Positions 33,221-43,200 of a stretch of 63,073 nt of DNA are shown here, piece by piece; position 1 is the first letter of the stretch; every line of letters starts with the position of its first letter. A program made the position numbers and the translations under genes. The notes under the pieces were generated by a model. The model worked only from the letters and a program-made list of their open reading frames with translations, did not search any database and had not been told where the DNA came from. Source of the stretch: Akkermansia muciniphila (GTDB lineage Bacteria; Verrucomicrobiota; Verrucomicrobiia; Verrucomicrobiales; V1-33); assembly GCA_943333275.1 (NCBI GenBank), contig CALQSQ010000020.1, forward strand, positions 1 through 63,073, read 5' to 3'.

Positions 33221-35598
33221 ACAAAAAATCCCTCAGCGAACGCGACATCTGCACAAAGTTAATCACGCCCAGCCTCGTAGCGGCTGGCTGGGACCTCGAC
33301 ACCCAGATTCGCGAAGAAGTCGGCTTCACCGATGGCCGAATCTATGTGCGGGGAAAAATCCACGCTCGCGGTGCGAAGAAGCGGGTGGACCATATCCTTT
33401 ACTACAAGCCCAATATTCCCCTCGCGATCATCGAGGCCAAGGACAATAACCACACCGTCGGCGCGGGCATGCAGCAAGCCCTTGGCTACGCCAAGCCTCT
33501 TGACGTTCCCTTCGTCTTTAGCAGTAACGGCGACGGCTTTCTCTTCCACGACAAGACGGTGAAAGCAGGTCCTATTGAGATGGAAATCCCGCTCAATGCT
33601 TTCCCATCTCCAGAACAGCTCTGGCAAAAATACAAAGCCTTCAAAGGCATCACCGACGAAGCCGCGTCTGTTGTTGCGCAGGATTATTTCTCCGACGGTT
33701 CGACACGGTCGCCGCGCTACTACCAGCAAATCGCCATCAACCGCACGGTCGAAGCCATCGCCCGCAACGAAGGCAACAATCGCCACCTGCTCGTTATGGC
33801 GACGGGCACCGGCAAGACCTACACCGCCTTCCAGATCATCTACCGCCTGTGGAAGAGCGGCCTGAAGAAGCGCATCCTCTTTCTCGCCGACCGCACCGCG
33901 CTCATCGACCAGACCGTTCGCGGCGACTTCCGCCACTTCAAGGAGGCGATGACTGTCATCAAGCACAAGCAGATCGACACTGCCTACAACATATATCTCG
34001 CCCTTTACCAGGGCCTCTCCGATAACAACGACGCCGACGCCTACAAGCAGTTCAGCCCCGAGTTCTTCGACCTCATCATCGTGGACGAGTGCCATCGCGG
34101 CAGCGCCCGCGAGGACAGCAAGTGGCGCGAGATTCTCGAATACTTCAAAGGCGCGACCCACATCGGCCTCACCGCCACGCCGAAGGAGACGAAGGAAATT
34201 TCCAGCTCCGAGTATTTCGGCGACCCGCTCTACACCTACTCGCTCAAGCAGGGTATCGACGACGGGTTCCTCGCGCCCTACAAGGTCATCAAGGTCACGC
34301 TCGACATCGACGCCGAAGGCTGGCGTCCGCCAAAAGGCTTTAAGGACAAAGACGGCAAGATTGTCGAAGACCGTCTCTACAACCGTTCCGACTTCGACCG
34401 CCACATCATCGTCGAGGAGCGCCGCCAGATCGTCGCGCAGAAGATCACCGAGTTTCTGAAAGGCAGCGACCGCTTTTCCAAGACCATCGTCTTCTGCGTG
34501 GACATCGAGCACGCCGAGGGGATGCGCAAGGAACTGGCGAACGCCAACCCCGACCTCGTCGCCGCCAACAGCAAATACGTGATGCAGATCACCGGGGATA
34601 ACGCCATCGGTAAACAACACCTCGATGCCTTCATCAGCCCCAGCGAACTTTACCCTGTCATCGCCACCACCTCGAAGCTCATGACCACCGGCGTGGACGC
34701 GCAGACCTGCAAACTCATCGTCCTCGACTCAAACATCGGCTCCATGACCGAGTTCAAGCAGATCATCGGGCGCGGCACCCGCATCAACGAAGACTTCGGG
34801 AAGCACTACTTCACCATCATGGATTTCCGGAACGTCACCGCGCTCTTTGCGGACAAAGACTTCGACGGCGATCCCGTCCGCGTGAAGGAAGCCACCGAGG
34901 ACGACGACATCTCCGAAACCGACAACGAAACCGACGACACGCCCGTCATTGACGACCTCACCGGTGACGAGATCGACTTCCCCGATCCGGAAAAGCCCGA
35001 CATTTCCATCCTCAATGAAGACCCGCCGGAGCGCCGCCGCAAAGTCACTGTCAAGGGCGTGGAGGTCACCGTTATCAAAGAGCGCGTCCAATACATGGGC
35101 GACGACGGCAAGATCATCACCGAGAGCCTGCGCGACTACACCCGCAAGAACGTCCGCACTGCCTACGCCTCGCTCGATGACTTCCTTGCATCGTGGAACC
35201 ACTCCGAAAAGAAGCGCGCCATCGTCGAGGAGCTGGAACAGCAGGGCGTCATCTTCGCCGCGTTGAATGAAGAAATTGGCTCCGCCTTCGATCCCTTCGA
35301 TTTGATCTGCCACGTCGCCTACGAGCAGAAGCCGCTCACCCGAAAGGAGCGCGCCGAGCAGGTGAAGAAGCGCGATTACTTCACCAAATACGGCGACCTC
35401 GCCCGCAAAGTCATCGCCGCCCTGCTCGACAAATATGCCGACGACGGCGGACTCGATTTCGAGAACCCCGAGATTATCCGGCAAGATCCTCTCAGCAAGA
35501 TTGGCACCCCGGTGGAAATCATTCGCGCCTTTGGTGGAAGGCCCGCCTACGACACCGCGATCCACGCGCTCACCGACGAACTCTACAAAACTGCCTGA
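33217..35598 (+). CDS. hsdR: Type I restriction enzyme, R subunit (EcoEI-like)
   Basis: A 793-residue motor-nuclease subunit. The N-terminal PD-(D/E)xK nuclease domain shows Asp58 and EAK at 73-75, followed by a Q-x-x-x-Y-type element (MQQALGYAKPL). The SF2 helicase part has Walker A ATGTGKT at 195-201, DECHRG at 290-295, TATP at 319-322, and motif VI-like QIIGRGTR near 528. The C-terminal EcoEI_R_C-type domain spans about 640-790. The enzyme translocates and cuts DNA unmethylated at the HsdS-specified site. All catalytic motifs are intact, so the subunit should be active. Start ATG 33217 (MNKKSLSERDI) is preferred over the frame start at 33181 because it fits the family and the ATGA overlap. 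Confidence 0.95.
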   Translation: MNKKSLSERDICTKLITPSLVAAGWDLDTQIREEVGFTDGRIYVRGKIHARGAKKRVDHILYYKPNIPLAIIEAKDNNHTVGAGMQQALGYAKPLDVPFVFSSNGDGFLFHDKTVKAGPIEMEIPLNAFPSPEQLWQKYKAFKGITDEAASVVAQDYFSDGSTRSPRYYQQIAINRTVEAIARNEGNNRHLLVMATGTGKTYTAFQIIYRLWKSGLKKRILFLADRTALIDQTVRGDFRHFKEAMTVIKHKQIDTAYNIYLALYQGLSDNNDADAYKQFSPEFFDLIIVDECHRGSAREDSKWREILEYFKGATHIGLTATPKETKEISSSEYFGDPLYTYSLKQGIDDGFLAPYKVIKVTLDIDAEGWRPPKGFKDKDGKIVEDRLYNRSDFDRHIIVEERRQIVAQKITEFLKGSDRFSKTIVFCVDIEHAEGMRKELANANPDLVAANSKYVMQITGDNAIGKQHLDAFISPSELYPVIATTSKLMTTGVDAQTCKLIVLDSNIGSMTEFKQIIGRGTRINEDFGKHYFTIMDFRNVTALFADKDFDGDPVRVKEATEDDDISETDNETDDTPVIDDLTGDEIDFPDPEKPDISILNEDPPERRRKVTVKGVEVTVIKERVQYMGDDGKIITESLRDYTRKNVRTAYASLDDFLASWNHSEKKRAIVEELEQQGVIFAALNEEIGSAFDPFDLICHVAYEQKPLTRKERAEQVKKRDYFTKYGDLARKVIAALLDKYADDGGLDFENPEIIRQDPLSKIGTPVEIIRAFGGRPAYDTAIHALTDELYKTA

Positions 35599-35607
35599 CG
35601 CACCACC

Positions 35608-36384
35608 ATGTCATCCGTCCCGCATACACCGTTTGAACCGCCGCCGCCCGGGTTTGGAGATTATCTGGTCTTCGTGGACGAGAGCGGAGACCATGAGCTA
35701 TCCAAGATTGACCCGCAATACCCGGTCTTCGTCCTGCTATTCTGCGTCATTCGCAAAGAAGATTATGTCACACAGGTGTGCCCCTCGCTGCAACGCTTCA
35801 AGTTTGAATTCTGGGGCCACGATGAGATTGTGCTCCACGAGCATGAGATTCGGAAGCCTCACGGGCACTTTCTGCTTCTGTTGCAGAAGACGCTTCGCGA
35901 TCGATTCCTCGCGGGCTTGAGCGAGCAGATGAAAAAACTTCCCGCGACCGTTGTCGCGGTGGTTATAGACAAGCCTGCCTACGTTTCCCGGTATCACAAG
36001 CCGGTCAGCCCCTATGATTACGCGATGGAGACCGGCCTTGAGCGTGTCTTCCGCCATTTGGAGGGGTTGGGCCAGGACGGAAAGGTGACTCCGGTCATTG
36101 TTGAACGCAGAGGTCGCCGCGAGGACGACGAGCTTGAACTGGCCTTTCGGCGTGTGTGCGACGGCACCAATGCCCTCCGCAAGGCATTGCCATTCGAGCT
36201 GGTCATGATTCCCAAGGCATCCAACTCCACGGGGCTGCAACTTACTGATTTGATGGCCCGTCCCGTCGGCATTCATCACCTCCGGCCGAACCAGCCAAAC
36301 CACGCGTATGAAATCATCCAAACCAAAATCCGCCGTAGCCCGGAGGGCAAAATTGAAGGATGGGGGTTGAAGTGCCTCCCCTGA
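35608..36384 (+). CDS. DUF3800 protein embedded in the R-M operon
   Basis: A 258-residue protein with the DUF3800 signature VFVDESGDHE at residues 21-30 (Asp24, Glu25, Asp28). It also has KPAYVSRYH in the middle, VIVERRGRREDDELE, and the closing LQLTDLMARPVGIHHL, where an acidic residue completes an RNase H-like acidic set. DUF3800 proteins are predicted nucleases of the RNase H fold and occur in phages and defence islands. It lies 9 bp after hsdR and 111 bp before hsdM, inside the transcription unit, so it is probably co-expressed. Whether it cuts nucleic acid, or serves as an immunity or toxin-like partner, is unknown. Confidence 0.85.
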   Translation: MSSVPHTPFEPPPPGFGDYLVFVDESGDHELSKIDPQYPVFVLLFCVIRKEDYVTQVCPSLQRFKFEFWGHDEIVLHEHEIRKPHGHFLLLLQKTLRDRFLAGLSEQMKKLPATVVAVVIDKPAYVSRYHKPVSPYDYAMETGLERVFRHLEGLGQDGKVTPVIVERRGRREDDELELAFRRVCDGTNALRKALPFELVMIPKASNSTGLQLTDLMARPVGIHHLRPNQPNHAYEIIQTKIRRSPEGKIEGWGLKCLP

Positions 36385-36495
36385 AAATGCGAAGGGCCTC
36401 CGGGAAATCCCAGAAGCCCAGCGCCGACCAGAAATTTCCAGTCCGACTTGCGCCAACAATCCTCCACCCTCCATTTTCGTCAATACATTAATTTC

Positions 36496-37935
36496 ATGCC
36501 CAACATCGCCTCCATCATCAAAAACATCCGCAACATCATGCGGAACGAAGACCAGGGTATCTCCGGCGACGCCCAGCGGCTGGAGCAGCTCGGCTGGATG
36601 CTGTTCCTGAAGATCATCGATGACAAAGACCAGGAACTCGAACTCATCCGGGACCGCTACAAGTCCGTCATCCCGGAAAAATTCCAATGGCGCAACTGGG
36701 CGGCGGATCCGGAGGGCATTACCGGCGTCGAACTCCTCCTCTTCATCGACCACCCCACCGACGGCCTCTTCGCCAATTTAAAGGCACTCAAGTCCACTGT
36801 CGCTCCAAAACGCGCCGGCATCGTCCGCGAGGTGTTTGAAGGCCTGAACAACTACATGAAGTCGGGCTACGCCATGCGCAAGGTCATCAACCAGCTCAAC
36901 GGCTTCGACTTCAACAACAGCGAAGACCGCCACATCTTCGGCACCATCTATGAGTCCATCCTCATCGAGCTGCGCGATGCGGGGAACAAGGGCGAATACT
37001 ACACGCCCCGCGCCATCACTCAGCTCATGACTCAGATGACCGCCCCCCGGCTTGGTGAAAAGGTGCTCGACCCCGCCGCTGGCACCGGCGGCTTCCTCAG
37101 CGCCGCCATCGATTATGTCCGGGAAAAGGAAGTCCACACTCTGGATGACGAGGCGATTTTGCAGCAATCCGTCACCGGCTGGGAATACAAGCCAGTCGCC
37201 TACGTCCTCGGCCTCACCAACCTCATCCTCCACGGCATCGATGTGCCGGACTACCACTACAGGGACAGCCTCAAGACCGAATACAACTCGATCGGCCCCA
37301 AGCAGCAGGTAGGGGTGATCCTGGCCAACCCACCCTTCGGTGCCGGCATCGCCGACGGAGTCGAAACGAACTTTCCCTCCTCCTTCCGCTGCCGGGAATC
37401 CGCCGACCTCTTCGTGATCCTCATGATCCAGTTGCTAAAGCCCGGTGGCCGCTGCGCCATCGTACTGCCGGATGGCTGCATCACCGGCGACGGCTACAAG
37501 GAGCGCATCCGCGAAAAACTCCTCACCGACTGCAATCTCCACACCATCATCCGCCTCCCGCAGTCCACCTTCTTCCCCGCCACCGTCTCCACGAACCTGC
37601 TCTTTTTCCAAAAAGGCACGCCCACCAAGGAAATCTGGTATTGGGAGCACCGCCTGCCCGAGGGGCAAAAGAGCTACTCCAAAACAAAAGCCATCAAGTT
37701 CGACGAGTTCGCGCCACTCATCGAGTGGTGGGACAAACGCGAGGAAAGCGACGTTGCGTGGAAGGTGAAGGTCGGGGACTTGAAGCGGGGCTTTGATCTC
37801 GATGTGAAGAATCCGAACACCACCGTCGAAGAGCACGACCACACCGTCGAAGGCCTCCTGCAAAAGATGAACCAGCGCCAAGGTAAGATCGCCAAGCTGC
37901 TCATCGACCTCGAACGCAACCTCCTCCACTCCTGA
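36496..37935 (+). CDS. hsdM: Type I restriction-modification system, M subunit (N6-adenine methyltransferase)
   Basis: From ATG 36496, 479 residues. An N-terminal HsdM_N helical domain (residues about 1-135) is followed by the methyltransferase domain: SAM-binding DPAAGTGGF at 192-200 and catalytic NPPFG at 278-282 (NPPF motif IV of N6-adenine methylases). The tail (VEGLLQKMNQRQGKIAKLL) is a helix for HsdS contact. It transfers methyl groups to adenine in both halves of the bipartite site chosen by HsdS. hsdS starts 2 bases after its stop. All motifs are intact, so modification should be functional. Confidence 0.96.
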   Translation: MPNIASIIKNIRNIMRNEDQGISGDAQRLEQLGWMLFLKIIDDKDQELELIRDRYKSVIPEKFQWRNWAADPEGITGVELLLFIDHPTDGLFANLKALKSTVAPKRAGIVREVFEGLNNYMKSGYAMRKVINQLNGFDFNNSEDRHIFGTIYESILIELRDAGNKGEYYTPRAITQLMTQMTAPRLGEKVLDPAAGTGGFLSAAIDYVREKEVHTLDDEAILQQSVTGWEYKPVAYVLGLTNLILHGIDVPDYHYRDSLKTEYNSIGPKQQVGVILANPPFGAGIADGVETNFPSSFRCRESADLFVILMIQLLKPGGRCAIVLPDGCITGDGYKERIREKLLTDCNLHTIIRLPQSTFFPATVSTNLLFFQKGTPTKEIWYWEHRLPEGQKSYSKTKAIKFDEFAPLIEWWDKREESDVAWKVKVGDLKRGFDLDVKNPNTTVEEHDHTVEGLLQKMNQRQGKIAKLLIDLERNLLHS

Positions 37936-37937
37936 TC

Positions 37938-39254
37938 GTGGCAAAACTCGGCGACTACATCCGCGAAGAATGCCATCCACTCGGTTCCTTGGGCGCGCAG
38001 GAGCTTCGACTAATCGGCGTCAGCAATGAGCATGGTCTTCACGCCAGCTCACGCGACACCTCCGCCGATCTCGCCCGCTATCAACGCATCGAGAAGAACT
38101 GGTTCGCCTACAACCCGATGAGGGTGAACGTCGGCTCCATCGGCCTTGCCGATGATGAGTCCAAGACCGGCTTCACCAGCCCGGACTACACCGTCTTCTC
38201 CTGCCGCGAGGGGCTCGATCCACACTACTTGCTCCACTTCCTCAAGAGCGACTACGGCCTCGAAGCCATCGCCCGCAACTGCTCCGGTGCGGTGCGGAAG
38301 CGGCTCTACTACTCCGGCCTCGCCGAGATCGATCTGCCTGTCCCCGGCATGGAGGACCAGCTCGCCTTTGTCTCAAGGATCAACCACATCAGCGATACCA
38401 TCCGCTTCATCCGCGAAGAGAACAGTGACCGCCATGAACTTCCCCTGCTCAAGCAAGCCATCCTGCAGGAGGCGATCCAGGGCAAGCTGACCGCCGACTG
38501 GCGCGCCGCCCACCCGGACGTGGAACCCGCGAGCCAGCTCCTCCACCGCATCCAAGCCGAAAAAGCCCGCCTCATCGCCGCCAAGAAGATCAAAGCTGGC
38601 GGGAAGCAGCAAGCTGTCGATGACGATGAAAACGAGTTAATACTGCCTCCGGAATGGGAATTTCCCCATCTGGATGAAGTCAGCATGTTCGTAACAGATG
38701 GCACCCACCAAACGCCGACATATACGACAACCGGCAAACCCTTCCTTTCGGCCCAAAATGTGAAGCCGTTTAGGTTTATACCAGTTCCCCACAAGCTCGT
38801 CAGCCAATACGCTTTCAATGATTACACCAAGAATCGGTTTCCAGAGAAGGGGGATTTGCTTGTCGGTCGTGTTGGAAGCGTTGGTGAAGCGGCGGTTATA
38901 GATAGTGACTTGGAATTCGCCTTTTACGTCAGTGTTGGCCTAGTGAAGACATTCAAAACGCATACTGTTCCACAGTATCTGGCCATTGTTTTTAATTCTC
39001 CCTACGGTGTGCGCTACGCAAGAGGGAACACATCCAGCAAAGGCGCATCCGCAGGCAACTTCAATCTAGGCCGCATTCGTTCATTCCCAATCCCCCTCCC
39101 ACCCTTCGCCGAGCAAGCCGCGATCGTGGAGCGGGTGGAGGCGCTGATGACGACCTGCCGTGCGCTGGAAGCGGAGATCGAGCACGCCCGCACCCACGCC
39201 GCCCACCTCCTCCAAGCCGTCCTCAAAGAAGCTTTCGCCCCCGCCGCCGCATGA
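37938..39254 (+). CDS. hsdS: Type I restriction-modification system, S (specificity) subunit
   Basis: A 438-residue protein with a GTG start at 37938, two bases after hsdM. Two target-recognition domains lie at about 1-140 and about 225-390. Each is followed by a conserved spacer helix: the first with LPVPGMEDQLAFVSRI, LLKQAILQEAIQGKLTADWR and a Lys/Ala-rich helix, the second with IPLPPFAEQAAIVERVEALM and a terminal coiled coil. The recognition sequence cannot be read from the protein. The second domain starts LPPEWEFPHLDEV and includes GTHQTP, a frequent TRD element. Its last codons overlap the start of the DUF2971 gene by 4 bp. Confidence 0.93.
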   Translation: MAKLGDYIREECHPLGSLGAQELRLIGVSNEHGLHASSRDTSADLARYQRIEKNWFAYNPMRVNVGSIGLADDESKTGFTSPDYTVFSCREGLDPHYLLHFLKSDYGLEAIARNCSGAVRKRLYYSGLAEIDLPVPGMEDQLAFVSRINHISDTIRFIREENSDRHELPLLKQAILQEAIQGKLTADWRAAHPDVEPASQLLHRIQAEKARLIAAKKIKAGGKQQAVDDDENELILPPEWEFPHLDEVSMFVTDGTHQTPTYTTTGKPFLSAQNVKPFRFIPVPHKLVSQYAFNDYTKNRFPEKGDLLVGRVGSVGEAAVIDSDLEFAFYVSVGLVKTFKTHTVPQYLAIVFNSPYGVRYARGNTSSKGASAGNFNLGRIRSFPIPLPPFAEQAAIVERVEALMTTCRALEAEIEHARTHAAHLLQAVLKEAFAPAAA

Positions 39255-40057
39255 ATCCATTCGCCGGAATGTCTCCACGCCAATTGGGGTTGCTCAGCCG
39301 CTTAATTGAAAAAGCCAACCCACCCCCTATTCTTTACCGCTACCGCCGTGCGTCCGAATGGAGCATCAAGGAACTCACGATACCAGAGGTTCATATCGCG
39401 GGAGTGGAGGACATGAACGACCCCTTTGAATATCGCGCACCGCTCGCAATCGACCTCCATAAGTTAAGGGACTCAATGGTTGCTTACGCACAGGAGCACT
39501 TGGGAATGGATCGCGTCGAGGCGCAAAAGGAAGCGGCGTCCGTGGATCAGAATTACTTAATGCTTACGCAGGAACGCATTGAGGCACTGAGATCAGCGTC
39601 GGGGCTGGTTTGTTGTTCCAGTAATTCCCTTTCGAATCGCATGTGGGCCTATTACGCCGATGCCCACAAGGGAATTTGCGTCGGCTACAACACAGAATTC
39701 TCTCCGTTCTGCTTTGGCCTGGAAGTAACCTACCGTGACCCTGATGGGCCGATAGATCTTCTCGACACGCTCAAACGGGACCCAACCCTTCTCTCTGATC
39801 TAGTATCGTGCAGAAAGGGCGCGGAGTGGGACTTTGAGCAGGAGTTCCGAATACCTGTGGGGCCCTTCTCCAAGGACCACACCCGCCTTCTCCCCATTCA
39901 GCCCGAAGCCATTGCTGAGATCAGACTGGGAGCCAAGATACGTCCTGATTTCAAAGAAAAGATCGTCAGCATAGGAAGAGGGCTGCCTCATAAACCTCGG
40001 ATCATTCAGATGGGCTGCGACGATCAATCTTTCAGCCTGACGGAGACGATCCTATGA
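39251..40057 (+). CDS. DUF2971 protein coupled to hsdS
   Basis: A 268-residue protein. DUF2971 hallmarks: the N-terminal YRYRRASEW, EDMNDPFEY (LNDPFE-like), a Cys-containing GLVCCSSN, then RMWAYYADAHKGICVGY (the W-x-x-YAxxHxGxCxGF block), and EWDFEQEFRI near the end. This domain is widespread in defence islands and phages; its biochemical activity is not known to me. The ATG overlaps hsdS by 4 bp, so it is translated with the specificity subunit. That position makes an R-M-linked role (modulation, or a second defence function) plausible. The next frame starts at its own stop codon, again as ATGA. Confidence 0.8.
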   Translation: MNPFAGMSPRQLGLLSRLIEKANPPPILYRYRRASEWSIKELTIPEVHIAGVEDMNDPFEYRAPLAIDLHKLRDSMVAYAQEHLGMDRVEAQKEAASVDQNYLMLTQERIEALRSASGLVCCSSNSLSNRMWAYYADAHKGICVGYNTEFSPFCFGLEVTYRDPDGPIDLLDTLKRDPTLLSDLVSCRKGAEWDFEQEFRIPVGPFSKDHTRLLPIQPEAIAEIRLGAKIRPDFKEKIVSIGRGLPHKPRIIQMGCDDQSFSLTETIL

Positions 40058-40146
40058 AAGCCCGCTCCAAAGAACTGCTGGATCGCTCCGTGGCCACGAG
40101 GCGGGGCATCGGGGGGTGGTTCGGACGCGTCAGGGGCTCGAGCTGA
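40054..40146 (+). pseudogene. Truncated start of a DUF3644-like gene
   Basis: The ATG at 40054 overlaps the DUF2971 stop by 4 bp and reads MKARSKELLDRSVA, which fits the beginning of DUF3644 proteins (typically K-x-S-x-ELLDRSVAAMVAAIE). After 14 codons (base 40095) the sequence becomes TRRGIGGWFGR and stops at 40146. The operon therefore once continued, and the rest of this gene was lost at a sharp junction. The call depends on only 14 residues, so it is an inference. Confidence 0.4.
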
Positions 40147-40274
40147 TGGCGGAGGACTCTTACCGGGTGCCTTTCCCTTGGCGGCGGCTACCAGCTTCTT
40201 GGGTTGGGCGGTGAGGCAGGTGCCGCAGGGGGGGGGCTGTGCCGTTCTTGTTTTGCTCCGGGGAGGTTCGCGCG

Positions 40275-43200
40275 CTATTTCCCTTCCGGCTCCACTTCCA
40301 CAAGCGTCACGTTACCGAGGCGGAGATTGGAATTCACGCCGTTGAAGAGGTGTACGGAGATGGCGAGGGTATGTTCGCCTGCGGCGAGTTCACCGGGGAT
40401 GGGCCAGGCCATGGTGACTTCCAGTTCCTTTTCACCCAGACCCTGAATGGCATTGAGCGACCAGGTGTCGGGCATGTCAGGCACGTTGTCGCGAAGGATG
40501 CGGCGGCCGTCGAGATAAACGATGAGGCCGTCGTCGCGGCGGGCGCGGAGTTCCAGATGGGTGAGGGGTTTCGTGGTTTGGAAGCGGTGGCGGAAGTAGG
40601 CGTTATGGCGCGCCTCTGGAGGCGGGGTGCCGATGTCGACACCCTTGAAATTGCCGCCGTAGCCAAAGCCGTCGCCCTGCTGGGTGGATTCGGTCCAGGC
40701 GCGGTCGTCGAAATCAGGCTTGGGGAAATTTACATGGAAACCCGGCGTGGCGATTTCCGGGTCCTGACCGTCGAGCGGGTGGAACCATTTCCATGCGGCG
40801 TTGTCCGGAATGATGACGCTGCGCACCGGGGAGAGTTTGGGATTCATTTTGACCCGTTCCTCATTCAGAAGGGACGCCTGATCCTGAAGCCCCGACTGGT
40901 CCGCGTGCCAGGCGGTGCAGAACAGGCAATAGCGCAGTAAAATGGCGTTGTCAGGAGAAGCCGGAAGGTTACGGGCGAGATCAAGCGTCTGCTTTGAATA
41001 AGCCAGCCCCTCCTCCGGCTGGCCGGAGACGCGGATCTCATACGCCAGCGTGTGCCGCAAATGCATGGTCTCTATGGCATCCGCGCCGTTCTTTTCAGCA
41101 CTGGCCGCAACCATGCCACGGCGCAGGCGCACAGCGGCTTCGGGGTTCTTGCTCTTTTCGTAGTTCTTGAGAAGGGAGTGCCGCACCCAGGAGGTGTCGG
41201 CATGGGAAAGACCCCGGACCTCCTCAAGGACGGGCAGGATTTTTTCCCGCAGGCCCATGGCCTCCGGGAGACGATTCGCCTTCTCATAGGATTCGCCGAG
41301 CCGCATCTGCGCGCCAAGCGTGTTGTAATGGCGTTCGCCAAAAACTTCGCGGCTGAGGTTCACTATCTGCTCCCGCATCTCCAGCGCCCGCGCCTCCGCG
41401 CCGTTTTGGTGGAGCAGGGAGGCGAGGTTGCTCATGACCCAGATGGTGTCCGCATGGCGCGCGGAATTTTTCATCACCATCAGCTTATAATCCTCCTCGA
41501 ACATGCTCAGCGCCAGCGCTATATCCCCGGATTTTTCAACTGAACTGGCCAGCTGGGCGCGCATTGCCAGGGTGTAGGGATGGTCGCCTCCAAAAATCTC
41601 CGTACTGTCGGCAATAATCCCCTCCTGGGCCGCGCGGCGCCGTAACGGATCGGTAATGTGCTGGGCCACCGCCGAGCGTGCGTGGAGGGTGAGCGGATGC
41701 TTGGGACCAAGCAGCTTGGTGCTGAGTTCGAGGTGTTCCTCGTCCATCCGGCGCGCCTCGTCCACCCGTCCGGCATCCTCATACGCCACGGCAACCCAGT
41801 GCAGCAGGGACTGCGTGCGAGGATCGTTCAGGCCGGGATCCATCCGACAGCGTCGCAGCGCTTCCTCCTGTATCTGCAATCCCCCCTTTTTGTCTCCATT
41901 GAACCAAAGAATGCGACCCAGTTCCGCCTTGATCAGGACCGTATCCAGATGATCCGGTCCATACTGGCGTTCGTGCCAGGCGAGAATCTTGCGGTAGAGC
42001 TCGATGGCCTCGGATCGTTGCGAAACAAAATCCAGCGAGGCCGCCAGCGCCTTCATGGCCTTCATGGTATCGGGATGCTCGTCCCCCTCCTTTTCGCGAA
42101 ACCAAGCCAGCACCCACTTCTGCAGGGGAATGGCTTGCTCGGCGCGCCCCAGTGCCGAATAGGCCCGGCCCAGGGCCGCCTTCACGCCGGCCTGACGCTC
42201 CGGGAATGCATCAAGCGACGTATCCACCAGCAGGGCCGCACGGTCCAGCGACTGGGCCACGGTGATCTGCCGGTCACTGCGCTCGGGGTCCGGGCTTTCG
42301 AGAATGCCCGTGAGGAAATGCACGATCTGCTCAGCGTCGGCGCGCGCGGCGGCAGTGGACTCCAGTTGCTTCGTCACCTCGTGCTCGGCTTTGATGGCGC
42401 GGATGGCCAGCAGCGTGCTGGTGACGGTCCCGGCCACCAGCAGCAGCACGATGGCCGCCGCCACACGCAGCGCCACGCGATGCCGCCGCGCAAACTTCCT
42501 CATCCGGTAGCCCGCCCCCGGCGGCGTGGCGCTCACCGGTTCCTCGGCCAGGAAATGCTGGATATCGAGCGCCAGGGCATTGGCCGTCTCATAGCGGCGT
42601 TTGCGATCCTTATCGATCGCCTTCATCACGATCCAGTCGAGGTCGGGTTCGATGAGGCTCTTTAATTTCTCCGGCGCAATATGCCGCAGCTTTGCCAACT
42701 GCGTCCGCTCGTCCCCCGCAATCGTGCTCAGGCGCGACGACGGCCTGGGCGGCTCGACTTCGCGGATGATCCGCCGCATTTCTTCATAGCCCGCAGCCGC
42801 CAGCGACTTCGCGTCAAAAGGAGGCTTCCCAGTGAGCAGTTCATAGAGCAGGATGCCCAGGGCATAAATGTCACTGCGCGTGTCCACGTCCAGCCCGCTC
42901 ATCGACGCCTGTTCCGGACTCATGTAAACAGGCGTGCCGATGAACTGCTCGACGCGGGTGAAAATCGTCTTGTCCGTCAGTGCACCCTGCGTGGCCTTGG
43001 CGATGCCGAAATCGATCACCTTCACCACCGGCTTGTCCCCATGCAGCGTCACCATGACATTCGATGGCTTGATGTCGCGGTGAATGACGCCCTTCTGGTG
43101 CGCGTGATTGATCGCCGAACATACATCCCCAAAGAGCGCCAGCCGCTCGCCCATGCCCAGTCCCTCCTCATCGCAGAACTGGGTGATGGGCAGGCCCTTC

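Noticed and set aside
33259..34620. Long reverse-strand frame inside hsdR
   Set aside because: It is a shadow frame produced by codon bias in hsdR; the forward protein carries all family motifs.
33000..40200. Obvious integrase, tRNA attachment site or flanking direct repeats for the R-M island
   Set aside because: None could be seen by eye within the window, so mobility of the island is not claimed; only one edge (40095) has sequence support.
40096..40274. Reverse-strand open tail rich in Pro/Ala/Lys after the kinase gene
   Set aside because: It could be the end of a chromosomal gene cut by the island, but no start, motif or family is visible, and GC-rich DNA alone can keep it open.
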